DNA from: Hoeflea ulvae
GTDB lineage: Bacteria > Pseudomonadota > Alphaproteobacteria > Rhizobiales > Rhizobiaceae
Assembly (NCBI RefSeq): GCF_026619435.1
Contig: NZ_JAOVZQ010000001.1
Coordinates: 3,851,501-3,915,500 of the forward strand
Direction: 5' to 3'
Length of the DNA: 64,000 nt
Of the stretch, positions 1 through 8,615 are shown one piece after another (the stretch's first letter is position 1; each line of letters starts with the position of its first letter). The position numbers and the translations under genes were made by a program. The notes beneath the pieces are model-generated. The model searched no databases. It was not told the origin of the DNA and saw nothing but the letters and a program-made list of their open reading frames with translations.

Positions 1-546
1 CCGCGCCGGGCGGTGCGGGGTCCAGGTCTTGCCGTTCTTGAACAGCGGGTTGCCGCTTTCAATCAGGTCGGACAGCGCCTGCACGGTGGCGGTGTTGGCG
101 CTGGTGGCGCCCGAGGCTTCCGCCTCCTCCATCGACATGTCGAGCCCGGCCACGGCGTTGAGGCCTGCGGCGGAGCGGGCGCGCGGATCATTGCTGGCGC
201 CGATCGAGGTGCCGCGGGCGGTCTTGGCGTTGCCGTCCTTGCCGGTGCTCTTGGCGGCCGTCTTCCTGGCCTTGCCCTTGGGCGGCAGGGCTGCGGCCTC
301 CTCGACGCTGAGCTGGCCGGCCTTGCGCCGGTGCTTGCCGGCCTGCGAGCGGATCTCGCGGTTTTCGGCCTTGCGCCGCGCCTTGACGGCATCAAGCTCG
401 GCTTCCTTGGCCAGGTCGGCGGCCCAGTCGGCAATCGAGCCGGAACTGGCGACGCGCTCGCCGCTGAGCGGCGCCTGCGGCGCCTCCTCGAAACCGTCGA
501 ATTCGGAGCCCGCAGGGCGGGATGATCTTGCAGGGGATTTGGCCAT
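1..546 (-). CDS. uvrB: UvrABC system protein B, N-terminal part (runs off the window)
   Basis: This is the 5' part of an open frame starting at the ATG at 546 and leaving the window at base 1; 182 codons are visible. UvrB is the damage-verifying helicase-like subunit of nucleotide excision repair in the cytoplasm. What is visible is the long, lysine- and alanine-rich N-terminal extension seen in rhizobial UvrB: it begins MAKSPARSSRPAGSEFDGFE, has AGKHRRK in the middle, and ends in GNPLFKNGKTWTPHRPAR just before the conserved core should begin. The helicase motifs lie outside the window, so the call rests on recognising this extension. It is transcribed divergently from the kinase gene starting at 785. 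Confidence 0.82.
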   Translation of the reverse strand, partial: MAKSPARSSRPAGSEFDGFEEAPQAPLSGERVASSGSIADWAADLAKEAELDAVKARRKAENREIRSQAGKHRRKAGQLSVEEAAALPPKGKARKTAAKSTGKDGNAKTARGTSIGASNDPRARSAAGLNAVAGLDMSMEEAEASGATSANTATVQALSDLIESGNPLFKNGKTWTPHRPAR

Positions 547-784
547 AGCGGCAATATGGGCAGAGTCGATGGCGAAAGAAAGGGGTGGCCGGGGCAAAGC
601 GGGAACAAAACCGGCTGATGCTGACAGCGGGTGTCAGCAGGAGGCTCGGCGTACCCCATCGCACCGCGACATTCTCACCCTAGGCATATTCGCCGGATAT
701 GATACATACGGCTGCAATTCGAGCGGTGGTTCGGGCCCCGCTTGGGAGCCCTTACGCATCGCCTTGACCCGATGGAAAGACCGC

Positions 785-3700
785 ATGGACACGACGCTGA
801 CTGCCCCTTTGATCTTTCTGGACCCGCAAGGGGTGATAACCGGCTGGAGTGACGGCGCCGAGCGGCTGCTGGGCTGGAAAGCCGACGACATTGTCGGCCG
901 GCCCTATTCCGAGATCTATGACGACCGCGGCTTCTTCATCGGCCCCGACGGCGCGCTCGATCTCGATTCGGTTGCTGTTCCGACCCCGGACAAGGGCCAG
1001 GTCGTGGCGTTGCGCAGTTCGCAGACCAAGCATCTGCTGGAACGGCTCGACCTGACCATGACCAATGCCGATGTGATCGGATCGTGGAACTGGGACGTGT
1101 CGGACGACCTGATCATCACCGACGGCCGTTTTGCCGAAACCTTCGGCCTGTCGGCCAAACAGGCACAGAAGGGCCTGCCGCTGGAAGAATTCGTCAACAG
1201 GATCCATGAGGATGATCGGCCGCGGGTCGCGTCCGAAATCGTCAGCACCATCGAATCCGGCGGCGCCTACAGCACCGAATACCGGGTGGTGCGGCCCGAC
1301 GGGTCGATTTCGCATGTGCTGGCCCAGGGCAAGCTTGTCGAGGGCAAGGACGGCAAATCCGACCGCTTTCCCGGCGTGCTGTTCGACGTTTCCGCGCGCC
1401 GCAAGGCGGAGATGGAGGCGCAGGCGCAACGCGAACGCTACCGCAACCTGTTCGAAAACCTCGAATCCGGCTTCTGCGTCATCCGCATGATCTGGGACGA
1501 GGACGGCAATCCGGTCGATTACGAGTTCCTCGAGGTCAACAAGGCCTTTGCCCGCCACACCGGCATCGAGGACGCGGTCGGCAAATGGATCCGCCGCGAC
1601 ATCGCGCCCGGCCATGAACAGTTTTGGTTCGATTTCTACGGCAAGGTGGCGCGCACCGGCGAATCCGCCAGCAGCGAAAGCCCGGCCAGCGAACTCGACA
1701 ACCGCTGGTTCCAGGTCCAGGCCTTTGCCATTGACGGCGCCGGAAGCGACAATGTCGCGGTGCTGTTCACCGACAACACGGTCAGCAAACACGCTGAATT
1801 GTCGCTCAAGGCCAGCGAGGAGGAATTCCGCACCCTGTCGCAGTCGATGCTCAACCATGTCTGGACGGCGACGCCGGACGGCAAGATCGACTGGCTCAAC
1901 GACCGGGTGGTGGCGTTCAGCGGGGTTCCGCAGGAACAAATCGCCGGCGACTCCTGGGGATCGATCGTCCATCCTGACGATCTGCCGGCCGCCGCCGCGG
2001 CTTGGCAAACGGCAATCGAGGCCGGCGAAGTGTACCAGACCGAGTTCCGGGTCCGCCGCCATGACGGCGTCTATCGCTGGCACGTGGTCCGGGCCACGCC
2101 GGTCAAGACCGAGCAGGGCGAGATCCGCCGCTGGGTCGGAACCAACACCGACATCGAACATGCCAAGCTCAACGAAGCCGCGCTGGCCGAGCTCAATGCC
2201 ACGCTGGAAGAGCGCATTGCCGAGCGCACCGAGCAATTGCTGCAGTCGGAAAAGGCGCTGCAGCAATCGCAGAAGATGGAAACCATCGGCAAGCTGACCG
2301 GCGGCATCGCCCATGATTTCAACAACCTGCTCCAGGTGGTGGCCGGAAACCTGCAATTGCTGGCCAAGGATGTCGCCGGAAACGAGCGCGCCGAGGACCG
2401 GGTCAGGAACGCGCTGGCCGGGGTCGACCGCGGCGCCAAGCTGGCAAGCCAGCTGCTGTCATTCGGCCGCCGCCAGCCGCTGGAGCCGAAGGTGATCAAT
2501 GTCGGCCGCTTCGTCACCGGCATGGAAGATCTGCTGCGCCGTTCCATCGGCGAGACCGTGGATTGCGAAATCATCATTGCCGAGCGACTTTGGAACACAT
2601 CCGCCGACCCGACCCAGGTTGAAAACGCCATTCTCAACCTGGCCATCAATGCCCGTGACGCCATGGACGACACCGGCAAGCTGACGATCGAGGCAGGCAA
2701 TGCCCGGCTTGATGACAGCTATACCGCCGGCATCGACGACGTCAGCAGCGGCGACTATGTGCTGATTGCGGTGTCCGACACCGGCAGCGGCATTGACGAG
2801 GAGACGCTGGACCAGGTGTTCGAACCGTTCTTCTCGACCAAGCCCGAGGGCAAGGGCACCGGCCTCGGCCTGTCGATGGTCTATGGCTTCGTCAAGCAGT
2901 CGGGCGGCCATATCAAGATCTACAGCGAGCCCGGCCACGGCACCACGGTCAAGCTCTATCTGCCGCGCTCCGTCGACGAGGAGCACCTGGAAGAGCAGAT
3001 CCTGACCGGCCCAGCCGTCGGTGGCAGCGAAACCATCCTGGTGGTGGAAGATGACGACGAGGTCCGCGCTACCGTGGTGGCGACGCTGCGCGACCTTGGC
3101 TACAATGTGCTGACCGCGCGCGACGCGCAGGCCGGCTTGTCGGTCATCGAAAGCGGCATCCCGGTGGATGTGTTGTTTACCGATGTGGTGATGCCGGGAA
3201 CGCTGAAAAGCCCGGAGATGGCCAAGATGGCTCGGGCCCAGCGGCCCGACCTGGTGGTGCTGTTCACTTCCGGTTACACCGAAAACTCCATCGTCCATGG
3301 CGGCAAGCTCGACCCTGGCGTGGAATTGCTGTCCAAGCCCTACACAAGGGAATCGCTGGACGGCCGCATCCGCCATCTCCTTGCCAACCAGAAGCAGCGC
3401 ACCATGCCCGCAGCCAAACCGGACCAGACCAGCCCCGCAGCGCCCAATGCCGACAGGCTGACCATCATGCTGGTCGAGGACGAGGCGCTGATCCGCATCA
3501 ACACCGCCGACATGCTTGAGGACATGGGCCATGCCGTCATCGAGGCGGGCACCGCCGCCCAGGCGCTGAAGGCAGCCGAGGAACAGGAGTTCGACATTCT
3601 GGTCACCGATGTCGGCCTGCCCGACATGAAGGGCGGCGATCTGGCCAAGGAAATACGGCGGCTCAGGCCTACGGTCGGCATCGTCTTTGCCACCGGCGAA

Positions 3701-3796
3701 AGCGAAGTGCCCGCCGGCGCCGATGAGGATGCGGTGCTGCTGATGAAGCCCTATTCCGACAACTCGCTGAAATCCGCGCTGAAACGGGTGCGGTGA
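785..3796 (+). CDS. PAS-domain hybrid sensor histidine kinase with two receiver domains
   Basis: A 1003-aa cytoplasmic sensor kinase. The first PAS domain is at about residues 5-60, with three more at about 90-205, 215-340 and 345-465. A short coiled coil follows (about 465-500). The dimerisation/phosphoacceptor segment has H510 in IAHDFNN. The ATPase domain has the N box near N622, DTGSGI (665-670) and GTGLGLS (691-697). Receiver 1 (about 750-865) has D800 and receiver 2 (about 892-1000) has D942. No membrane helix is seen, so the signal is presumably intracellular. The frame is open further upstream to base 29, but that part is antisense to uvrB and reads as low-complexity shadow. The ATG at 785 begins the first PAS-like segment. 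The trigger and output partner are unknown. Confidence 0.88.
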   Translation: MDTTLTAPLIFLDPQGVITGWSDGAERLLGWKADDIVGRPYSEIYDDRGFFIGPDGALDLDSVAVPTPDKGQVVALRSSQTKHLLERLDLTMTNADVIGSWNWDVSDDLIITDGRFAETFGLSAKQAQKGLPLEEFVNRIHEDDRPRVASEIVSTIESGGAYSTEYRVVRPDGSISHVLAQGKLVEGKDGKSDRFPGVLFDVSARRKAEMEAQAQRERYRNLFENLESGFCVIRMIWDEDGNPVDYEFLEVNKAFARHTGIEDAVGKWIRRDIAPGHEQFWFDFYGKVARTGESASSESPASELDNRWFQVQAFAIDGAGSDNVAVLFTDNTVSKHAELSLKASEEEFRTLSQSMLNHVWTATPDGKIDWLNDRVVAFSGVPQEQIAGDSWGSIVHPDDLPAAAAAWQTAIEAGEVYQTEFRVRRHDGVYRWHVVRATPVKTEQGEIRRWVGTNTDIEHAKLNEAALAELNATLEERIAERTEQLLQSEKALQQSQKMETIGKLTGGIAHDFNNLLQVVAGNLQLLAKDVAGNERAEDRVRNALAGVDRGAKLASQLLSFGRRQPLEPKVINVGRFVTGMEDLLRRSIGETVDCEIIIAERLWNTSADPTQVENAILNLAINARDAMDDTGKLTIEAGNARLDDSYTAGIDDVSSGDYVLIAVSDTGSGIDEETLDQVFEPFFSTKPEGKGTGLGLSMVYGFVKQSGGHIKIYSEPGHGTTVKLYLPRSVDEEHLEEQILTGPAVGGSETILVVEDDDEVRATVVATLRDLGYNVLTARDAQAGLSVIESGIPVDVLFTDVVMPGTLKSPEMAKMARAQRPDLVVLFTSGYTENSIVHGGKLDPGVELLSKPYTRESLDGRIRHLLANQKQRTMPAAKPDQTSPAAPNADRLTIMLVEDEALIRINTADMLEDMGHAVIEAGTAAQALKAAEEQEFDILVTDVGLPDMKGGDLAKEIRRLRPTVGIVFATGESEVPAGADEDAVLLMKPYSDNSLKSALKRVR

Positions 3797-3818
3797 GCCG
3801 TTCATCTTGAGTTGCAAT
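3795..3818 (+). repeat. Copy of a dispersed GAGCCGTTCATCTT end sequence
   Basis: The sequence overlaps the kinase stop codon and continues into a TTGCAA stretch. It matches, with one gap, the reverse complement of the right end of the 200-bp inverted-repeat element at 61397-61596. In both places the motif overlaps or closely abuts a stop codon. I see no second end nearby, so this looks like a single end or a terminator-associated repeat. Confidence 0.5.
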
Positions 3819-4027
3819 TGAGCGCCCGGGTTTCGTGATCCGGCAAGAAATCTGCGGCAAGGCCGTCTGCCCTGCCCGCTCGAGACCACGGCCAAGACCG
3901 GAGCCGGGCAGCCGAAGCTGAACCGGGCATTAACGGCTCGTTAACCAAACATTCAGGGTTGGTGTGTTCGACAGGGGCATGAGATGAACAGCCGGAATGC
4001 ACCGGCGTGACCAGACAGGGGCTTCAC

Positions 4028-4729
4028 ATGATCCGCAAAATTCTGACCGTGGCATCACTCACTCTGGCGCTTGCCGCCTGCAGCGACGAGAACAAGGACG
4101 CCAGGACGGAGACCGAGGCCGCTCCTGCCGTCTCGCAGGCCGACGCGCAGAAGGCCGAGGAAGCCGCCGCCGCGGCGAAGCTTGAAGCCGAAGCCCGCGC
4201 CGAGGCGGAACTCAGGGCGAAGGCCGAACGCGAAGCCCGCATCAAGCTCGAGGCCGAGGACAAGGTCCGCGCCGACATGGCCGCCGAAAAACAGGCTGCC
4301 GAAGCCGCCGAAGCCAAGGCCGCCGAAGACCGTGCGGCCCGGCAGGCCAAGGCGGATGAGGCCGCGGCTGCGCAGGCCGCCGCCGAAGCCAGGGCCAGGC
4401 AGGAAAACGAGAATTTCGAGCGGCTGCAGGCCGAGGAGGAGCTCCGGGTCAAGGCCGAACGCGAGGCCCGCATCAAGCTCGAGGCCGAGGAAAAGGTTCG
4501 CGCCGACATGGCTGCCGAAAAACGCGCCGATGAGCGGGCCGCGGCCCGGGCAGCCGACTATGAGGCCGCGCTGGCCGCGGAACAGGCCGCCGCCGACAAG
4601 GCCGCTGCGGAAGAAGCCGCAAGGCCGAAGACCGAGGAAGAGCTGAAAGCCGAAAAAATGCAGAAAACCATCAACGACGTCGGCAATGCGGTCAACGCCA
4701 TCGGCAACCTGCTGGAAAAATCGAACTGA
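4028..4729 (+). CDS. Ala/Glu-rich coiled-coil lipoprotein
   Basis: A 233-aa protein starting MIRKILTVASLTLALAACSD, a lipoprotein signal with lipobox LAAC, so it is probably anchored in the outer or inner membrane. The rest is a nearly unbroken Ala/Glu/Lys/Arg coiled coil. Two segments of about 29 residues (around LRAKAEREARIKLEAEDKVR and LRVKAEREARIKLEAEEKVR) are near-identical at DNA level, 77 codons apart (4211 and 4442), so part of the helix arose by internal duplication. The C-terminus (MQKTINDVGNAVNAIGNLLE) is the only non-repetitive part. The ATG at 4028 is chosen over one at 4007 because it gives a clean signal peptide. No enzymatic domain is visible; a structural or TolA-like role is only a guess. 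Confidence 0.7.
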   Translation: MIRKILTVASLTLALAACSDENKDARTETEAAPAVSQADAQKAEEAAAAAKLEAEARAEAELRAKAEREARIKLEAEDKVRADMAAEKQAAEAAEAKAAEDRAARQAKADEAAAAQAAAEARARQENENFERLQAEEELRVKAEREARIKLEAEEKVRADMAAEKRADERAAARAADYEAALAAEQAAADKAAAEEAARPKTEEELKAEKMQKTINDVGNAVNAIGNLLEKSN

Positions 4730-4744
4730 GCTGACGGGTGCCTG

Positions 4745-4766
4745 CCGCCGCCATCAAGGGCGGCGG
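4745..4766 (+). terminator. GC hairpin after the lipoprotein gene
   Basis: An 8-bp stem CCGCCGCC/GGCGGCGG with loop ATCAAG lies 16 bases past the lipoprotein stop. There is no T-run, so it may only stabilise the 3' end. Confidence 0.35.
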
Positions 4767-4791
4767 GACGGCGCGTCGAGGGACATATATA

Positions 4792-4820
4792 CGCCGGACC
4801 GGTCTTCGGATGGTCCGGCG
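4792..4820. repeat. Inverted repeat ahead of the carbonic anhydrase gene
   Basis: A 9-bp stem CGCCGGACC/GGTCCGGCG encloses GGTCTTCGGAT, followed by AATTTG. A related sequence (CTTCGGATAGGTCAGGTGAATTTG at 5604-5627) lies just past the carbonic anhydrase gene, so the gene is bracketed by similar short repeats. It could be a terminator, a 5' UTR structure or a dispersed palindrome. Confidence 0.45.
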
Positions 4821-4851
4821 AATTTGATGAAGACATTGAAGGAAGAAATTT

Positions 4852-5571
4852 ATGTGTGAGCAATACGCGAAAGCGGCCATCAGCCGCCGGGGGCTTTTCG
4901 GAGGCGGTCTGGCTGTCGCCCTGACGGCAACGGCGGCCGGTTCCCGGGCATTTGCTCAAACCGACGAAACGCCACCAGCCACACCCGATCTGGCACTTCA
5001 GCGCCTCATCGACGGCAATGCGCGCTACGTGGCAAATACCGCGATCAACACGGATCATTCCGCCAGCCGGTCGGCCCGCTCGCTCGGGCAGCAGCCCTTT
5101 GCCGCCGTCGTCGCCTGTTCCGACTCCCGCGTCGTGCCGGAATTGATTTTCGACCAAGGGCCGGGCGACCTTTTTGTTGTCCGCGTTGCCGGCAACTTCA
5201 TAAATGAAGACGGCTTGGCCAGCCTGGAATACAGCGCTGCGATTCTCGGCATCAAGACGATTGTTGTTCTCGGACATACATCCTGCGGAGCGGTTGGCGC
5301 CACCATCACGTCGATTCAGGACAATATCCTCCCGCCCGGACACCTGCCGAGCCTCGTCGATGCAATTCGGCCTGCCGTCTATGATGTCATGCACGGCAAG
5401 CCGAGTGACCTGCTGGCAGCAGCAACTGCGCAAAACGCCAAGCTCAACGCGGAAAAAGCAGCAGCCGCCGGTCCGATCCTCTCCGAATTTCACGCGTCAG
5501 GAAAGATCAAGTCCGCCGCCGCGGTCTATGACATCGCAACGGGGAAAGTGGAATTTCTGACGCTTGCATGA
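4852..5571 (+). CDS. Tat-exported beta-class carbonic anhydrase
   Basis: A 239-aa enzyme that interconverts CO2 and bicarbonate using zinc. Zinc and catalytic residues are all visible: C89-S-D91-S-R93 and H142-T-S-C145, the beta-class signature. The N-terminus has a twin-arginine signal (SRRGLFGGG, R12-R13, then an Ala-rich hydrophobic stretch ending SRAFAQ), so the folded enzyme should reach the periplasm, whereas most bacterial beta enzymes are cytosolic. An AAGGAAG ribosome site precedes the ATG. It is a single-gene unit convergent with the sulfatase. Function is firm; the physiological role (bicarbonate supply or pH) is inferred. Confidence 0.93.
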   Translation: MCEQYAKAAISRRGLFGGGLAVALTATAAGSRAFAQTDETPPATPDLALQRLIDGNARYVANTAINTDHSASRSARSLGQQPFAAVVACSDSRVVPELIFDQGPGDLFVVRVAGNFINEDGLASLEYSAAILGIKTIVVLGHTSCGAVGATITSIQDNILPPGHLPSLVDAIRPAVYDVMHGKPSDLLAAATAQNAKLNAEKAAAAGPILSEFHASGKIKSAAAVYDIATGKVEFLTLA

Positions 5572-5642
5572 CGCAGCTGCGCGCGGAGCCAAGGTGGCGC
5601 CGACCTTCGGATAGGTCAGGTGAATTTGGCTTCGCGTCCGGT

Positions 5643-6983
5643 TTACTGCCTGAGTTTCTCAAATGTCGCCTGCAATTGCGCCGCTGCTTGCCTGGCCTCG
5701 CTTGAGACTTCGCCTGACAGCAGGTCGGATTGCTCCAGTGGATCGGCGTCGAGATCAAACAGCATCTGCTGTGCGTCATCCATCGCCACCAGCTTGTATC
5801 GGGTGTCGCGAATGGCCCAGCCATAGACATCGGGGCCGGTCGGCGGGACGTCGGAAAAATGTTCGACATAGACATGGCTGCGGGTGCCGGGTGCCCCGCC
5901 AAGCACCGGCGCGAGATCGACGGCATCGGGCGTTTGCGGATGGATGCCAGTCTTGGCCGCGATGGTGGCAAACAGGTCGGTGGAATTGACCAGCGCATCG
6001 CTGCGGCCGGCGGCAATGCCCGGCCCCTGAATGATCAGCGGCACATGAGTGCCGCCTTCAAAGATGCTGCCCTTGGCCCCGCGCGCGCCATAAAAAGATC
6101 CGGCGACCTTGCCCGGCGTGCCGTTGTCACCGATGAACATCACCATCGTATTGGCCCGCACATCCTCCGGCATAGAGGCCAGCAGCCGGCCGATCTCTGT
6201 GTCCATCGCCTCGAGCATCGCGTTGTAATAGGGCAAGGGATTGCGCCGGATCTCGTCGGCATCATCAGCCAGGGTGCCGGCGCTGTGCAGCTCGGCCGGC
6301 GGCAGATGGAACGGCGCATGCGGCGCATTGTAGGCCAGCCACAGGAACCACGGGCTCTGTTGGGCCGCGACCCAGTTGATCGCCCGGTCGGTGAAGTCGG
6401 TCGTGGTGTAACCGTCGACCTCGATCGCCGCGCCGTTTTCCACGCCGTCCCAGTGGAAATAGTCCTTCACCGCTCCCTTGTAGGTGCCGTAGTAATCGGT
6501 GACGCCGAGCCGGGCTGGATGATCGAGCCCGTCTGCCGCTCCGGCGAGATGCCATTTACCGATGACGGCGCTGGCATATCCATTGCCGCCGAGCACATCG
6601 AACAGGCTGGTTTCATCGGGCGACAGCCCGGTGCCGCCCTGCGGTGTGATGGCCGCACCGACCCCGGTGCGAAAGCCGTATCTGCCGGTGATCATCGTCG
6701 CCCGGGTCGGCGAGCAGGTCGGCGCCGCATAGGCCGCGTCGAACACCATGCCCTGGCGGCACAATTCCTCGACAACCGGCATCGGCGCCTGGTCCTCGCC
6801 GACCTGGTAGCAGCGCGAGGCGTCCAGCCCCATGTCGTCGGCGATGATCAGCAGGATATTGGGTTTTTTGGATGCGGTCTGCGCCGCGGCCGGCCCGGTG
6901 GAGAATGCGGCAGCAATGATCGCCACGGCGGCCAGGCCCGCCAGGAGCCGCATCCGCTGCGGCTTTCCGCGGGAGCGGGTCAT
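5643..6983 (-). CDS. Periplasmic formylglycine-type sulfatase (arylsulfatase family)
   Basis: A 446-aa type I sulfatase. A Sec signal peptide (about residues 1-35) is followed by PNILLIIADDMG, whose Asp pair binds Ca2+. The CSPTR motif at residues 90-94 has a Cys that would be matured to formylglycine by the FGE or anSME system, which is not in this window. The HAPFH and GDNGTPG segments match later sulfatase metal-site blocks. The ATG at 6983 overlaps the upstream YHYH gene's stop (ATGA), indicating translational coupling; an in-frame ATG at 7028 would extend it into that gene. The substrate is unknown. Pairing with a YHYH protein suggests both act on the same extracellular or periplasmic material. 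Confidence 0.9.
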   Translation of the reverse strand: MTRSRGKPQRMRLLAGLAAVAIIAAAFSTGPAAAQTASKKPNILLIIADDMGLDASRCYQVGEDQAPMPVVEELCRQGMVFDAAYAAPTCSPTRATMITGRYGFRTGVGAAITPQGGTGLSPDETSLFDVLGGNGYASAVIGKWHLAGAADGLDHPARLGVTDYYGTYKGAVKDYFHWDGVENGAAIEVDGYTTTDFTDRAINWVAAQQSPWFLWLAYNAPHAPFHLPPAELHSAGTLADDADEIRRNPLPYYNAMLEAMDTEIGRLLASMPEDVRANTMVMFIGDNGTPGKVAGSFYGARGAKGSIFEGGTHVPLIIQGPGIAAGRSDALVNSTDLFATIAAKTGIHPQTPDAVDLAPVLGGAPGTRSHVYVEHFSDVPPTGPDVYGWAIRDTRYKLVAMDDAQQMLFDLDADPLEQSDLLSGEVSSEARQAAAQLQATFEKLRQ

Positions 6984-7966
6984 GGCCGCGGTTTCGCAAA
7001 TGACGGATCCGGCTGGCCGGAGAAGCACTTGATCACCCAGGGATAGCTGTCGGTGACATAATAGCCATATTGGCCGTTGACCACCATGCCGTTGCAGGCG
7101 TCGAGATCGCCGGTGCCGGTGAACTCGAAATCATCGACATACATGCCGTCATGGTCCCCGCCGGGATCGCTGGCCGAGGACGGGCGGGCGCCGGGCTTGA
7201 GGCTGTAGCCGGATATGGCCTTGCGCACGGCGCCGCTTTCGTCCTTGAACCAGCTGCCAAAGACCGGAAAACCGTCGGCGGCAAAGCCAATCACCGGCGA
7301 GCCGTCGGCGCCGGGCTGATCGTCAAACATCGCCATCGGGTTGCCGTGATAATGGTACTGGCCATTGGGCTGGGTGTGGGCGTGATGGATGTCGGCGCCG
7401 AAGCCGGCGCCGGGTCCCAGCGGGTCGAGCAGCCATTTGTCGGTCGAGCGGCAGCCGATCGCCACATTGCCATTGGCATCGACCCGGTTGCCATCGGGCC
7501 GGTAGCAGCCGGCCGACAGGATGTCGACAACCACGCCATTGAGCAGGATCGCATCATAGCTGCGCTGGTCGAGCGCGGTTGCCGAGCTGTGCCGTTTCGG
7601 ATTGCGCGGGATGCGGAAGCTGCCGGAAATTTCCGTCACAGGAGCGACGAAATCGCGGCCGCTGCCCTCGCCGGTGTCGTGATTGGGGATCGAGTTGGAC
7701 TCGAGCACGCAGTGATCGTCAAAGGCCGTGACATGCACAGCACCCGTGAGCGCGCGGTCTTGCTGGGTGTCGGTGACGCGCGAGGAATAGCGGTTTTCGT
7801 AACTGGCGCAATCGGCCCGGGTTTCAGCAAAGATCGCATTGGTGATGTCGATGCTGGTGGTCTCATGCGCGGTCGCCGGATGCGCCATCGCAACCGCCGC
7901 AAAACCTGCCAGCAGCGCGCATGCATCGCGCGCGGCTCTCCGGGTCACTGGCGGAAGCAAAGTCAT
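6980..7966 (-). CDS. Secreted YHYH-domain protein (1)
   Basis: A 328-aa protein with a Sec signal (about residues 1-33, ending PATAHE). It carries the family's name-giving motif in DIHHAHTQPNGQYHYHG (YHYH at 204-207) followed by VIGFAADGFPVFG, both hallmarks of the YHYH domain. Six or more Cys suggest disulfides in the periplasm. The His cluster looks like a metal site, but no biochemical role is established for the family as far as I know. AAAGGA precedes the ATG. It shares an operon with the sulfatase (4-base overlap) and lies 112 bases downstream of the marR gene on the same strand. Confidence 0.85.
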   Translation of the reverse strand: MTLLPPVTRRAARDACALLAGFAAVAMAHPATAHETTSIDITNAIFAETRADCASYENRYSSRVTDTQQDRALTGAVHVTAFDDHCVLESNSIPNHDTGEGSGRDFVAPVTEISGSFRIPRNPKRHSSATALDQRSYDAILLNGVVVDILSAGCYRPDGNRVDANGNVAIGCRSTDKWLLDPLGPGAGFGADIHHAHTQPNGQYHYHGNPMAMFDDQPGADGSPVIGFAADGFPVFGSWFKDESGAVRKAISGYSLKPGARPSSASDPGGDHDGMYVDDFEFTGTGDLDACNGMVVNGQYGYYVTDSYPWVIKCFSGQPDPSFAKPRP

Positions 7967-8078
7967 GGGGGCGTCCTTTCGTACATATATTCATAATGCT
8001 GCAATGAAAACAGTAACCGCCGGGTGCTCGAAAATGAACTTACCATTTGGACAGGTCGCGAGGGGACGGCGGGTTCGG

Positions 8079-8537
8079 CTAGTCTCGATCCGCCTTCTCC
8101 GCCCGGCCGGGGCCGCGTCCGCCAAGGGCATTGCGCAATTCATGGGTCAGGCCGGCAAGCTGCGCGGCCTTTTCCACACCCAGCGTGTCGGCGATCATCC
8201 GGTCGATGTCGGACCAGGCCTTGTAGACTTCCGAAAGCACATCGCGGCCCTTGCCTGAGAGCGCAAGCACATAGCTGCGCGCCTCGTCGGGATGCGATGT
8301 GCGCGAGATATAGCCGGCCTGCAGCAGTCTTGCGGTCATCGTGCTCATGCTGGCGGGCGTGAGATCAAATTCGCGCGCGAGCTCTGCCTGCGAGGCCTTG
8401 CCCATCCGGTCTAGCGCATCCAGAACCCGCGCCTGGCGCGGGTGAATGTCCAGATCGGCCAGTCTCAGACGCAGCCGCTCCTCCACGAGAGCGGAGGAAT
8501 GAAGCAGGAAATGAAGTCTGTGCGGCTCGGTTTGCAT
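8079..8537 (-). CDS. MarR-family transcriptional regulator
   Basis: A 152-aa winged-helix regulator. The core at about residues 30-105 has the recognition segment (SQAELAREFDLTPASMSTMTARLLQAGYI) and the wing (RTSHPDEARSYVLALSGKG) typical of MarR. The same frame is open further upstream, but the ATG at 8537 gives the usual family length. It lies between two YHYH transcription units, heading the leftward one and divergent from the rightward one at 8616. A TTAG-N4-CTAA dyad lies 9 bases ahead of its start codon, so autoregulation and joint control of both arms are likely (inferred). The ligand is unknown. Confidence 0.88.
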   Translation of the reverse strand: MQTEPHRLHFLLHSSALVEERLRLRLADLDIHPRQARVLDALDRMGKASQAELAREFDLTPASMSTMTARLLQAGYISRTSHPDEARSYVLALSGKGRDVLSEVYKAWSDIDRMIADTLGVEKAAQLAGLTHELRNALGGRGPGRAEKADRD

Positions 8538-8545
8538 GCCTGATA

Positions 8546-8557
8546 TTAGTATGCTAA
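8546..8557. promoter_or_regulatory. Putative MarR operator TTAG-N4-CTAA
   Basis: A perfect TTAG/CTAA dyad around TATG in the 78-bp divergent interval between marR (start 8537) and the second YHYH gene (start 8616). Its size and place fit a MarR-dimer site that would also overlap a promoter. The assignment is inferred from position and symmetry only. Confidence 0.5.
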
Positions 8558-8615
8558 CTATAGAGCCATTGCAAGACACCATCTCCGTGCCCCGCGACCC
8601 GAGCGAAAAAATTCG

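Noticed and set aside
29..784. Upstream extension of the hybrid kinase frame
   Set aside because: It is antisense to uvrB and has biased shadow composition; the PAS-like sequence starts at the ATG at 785.
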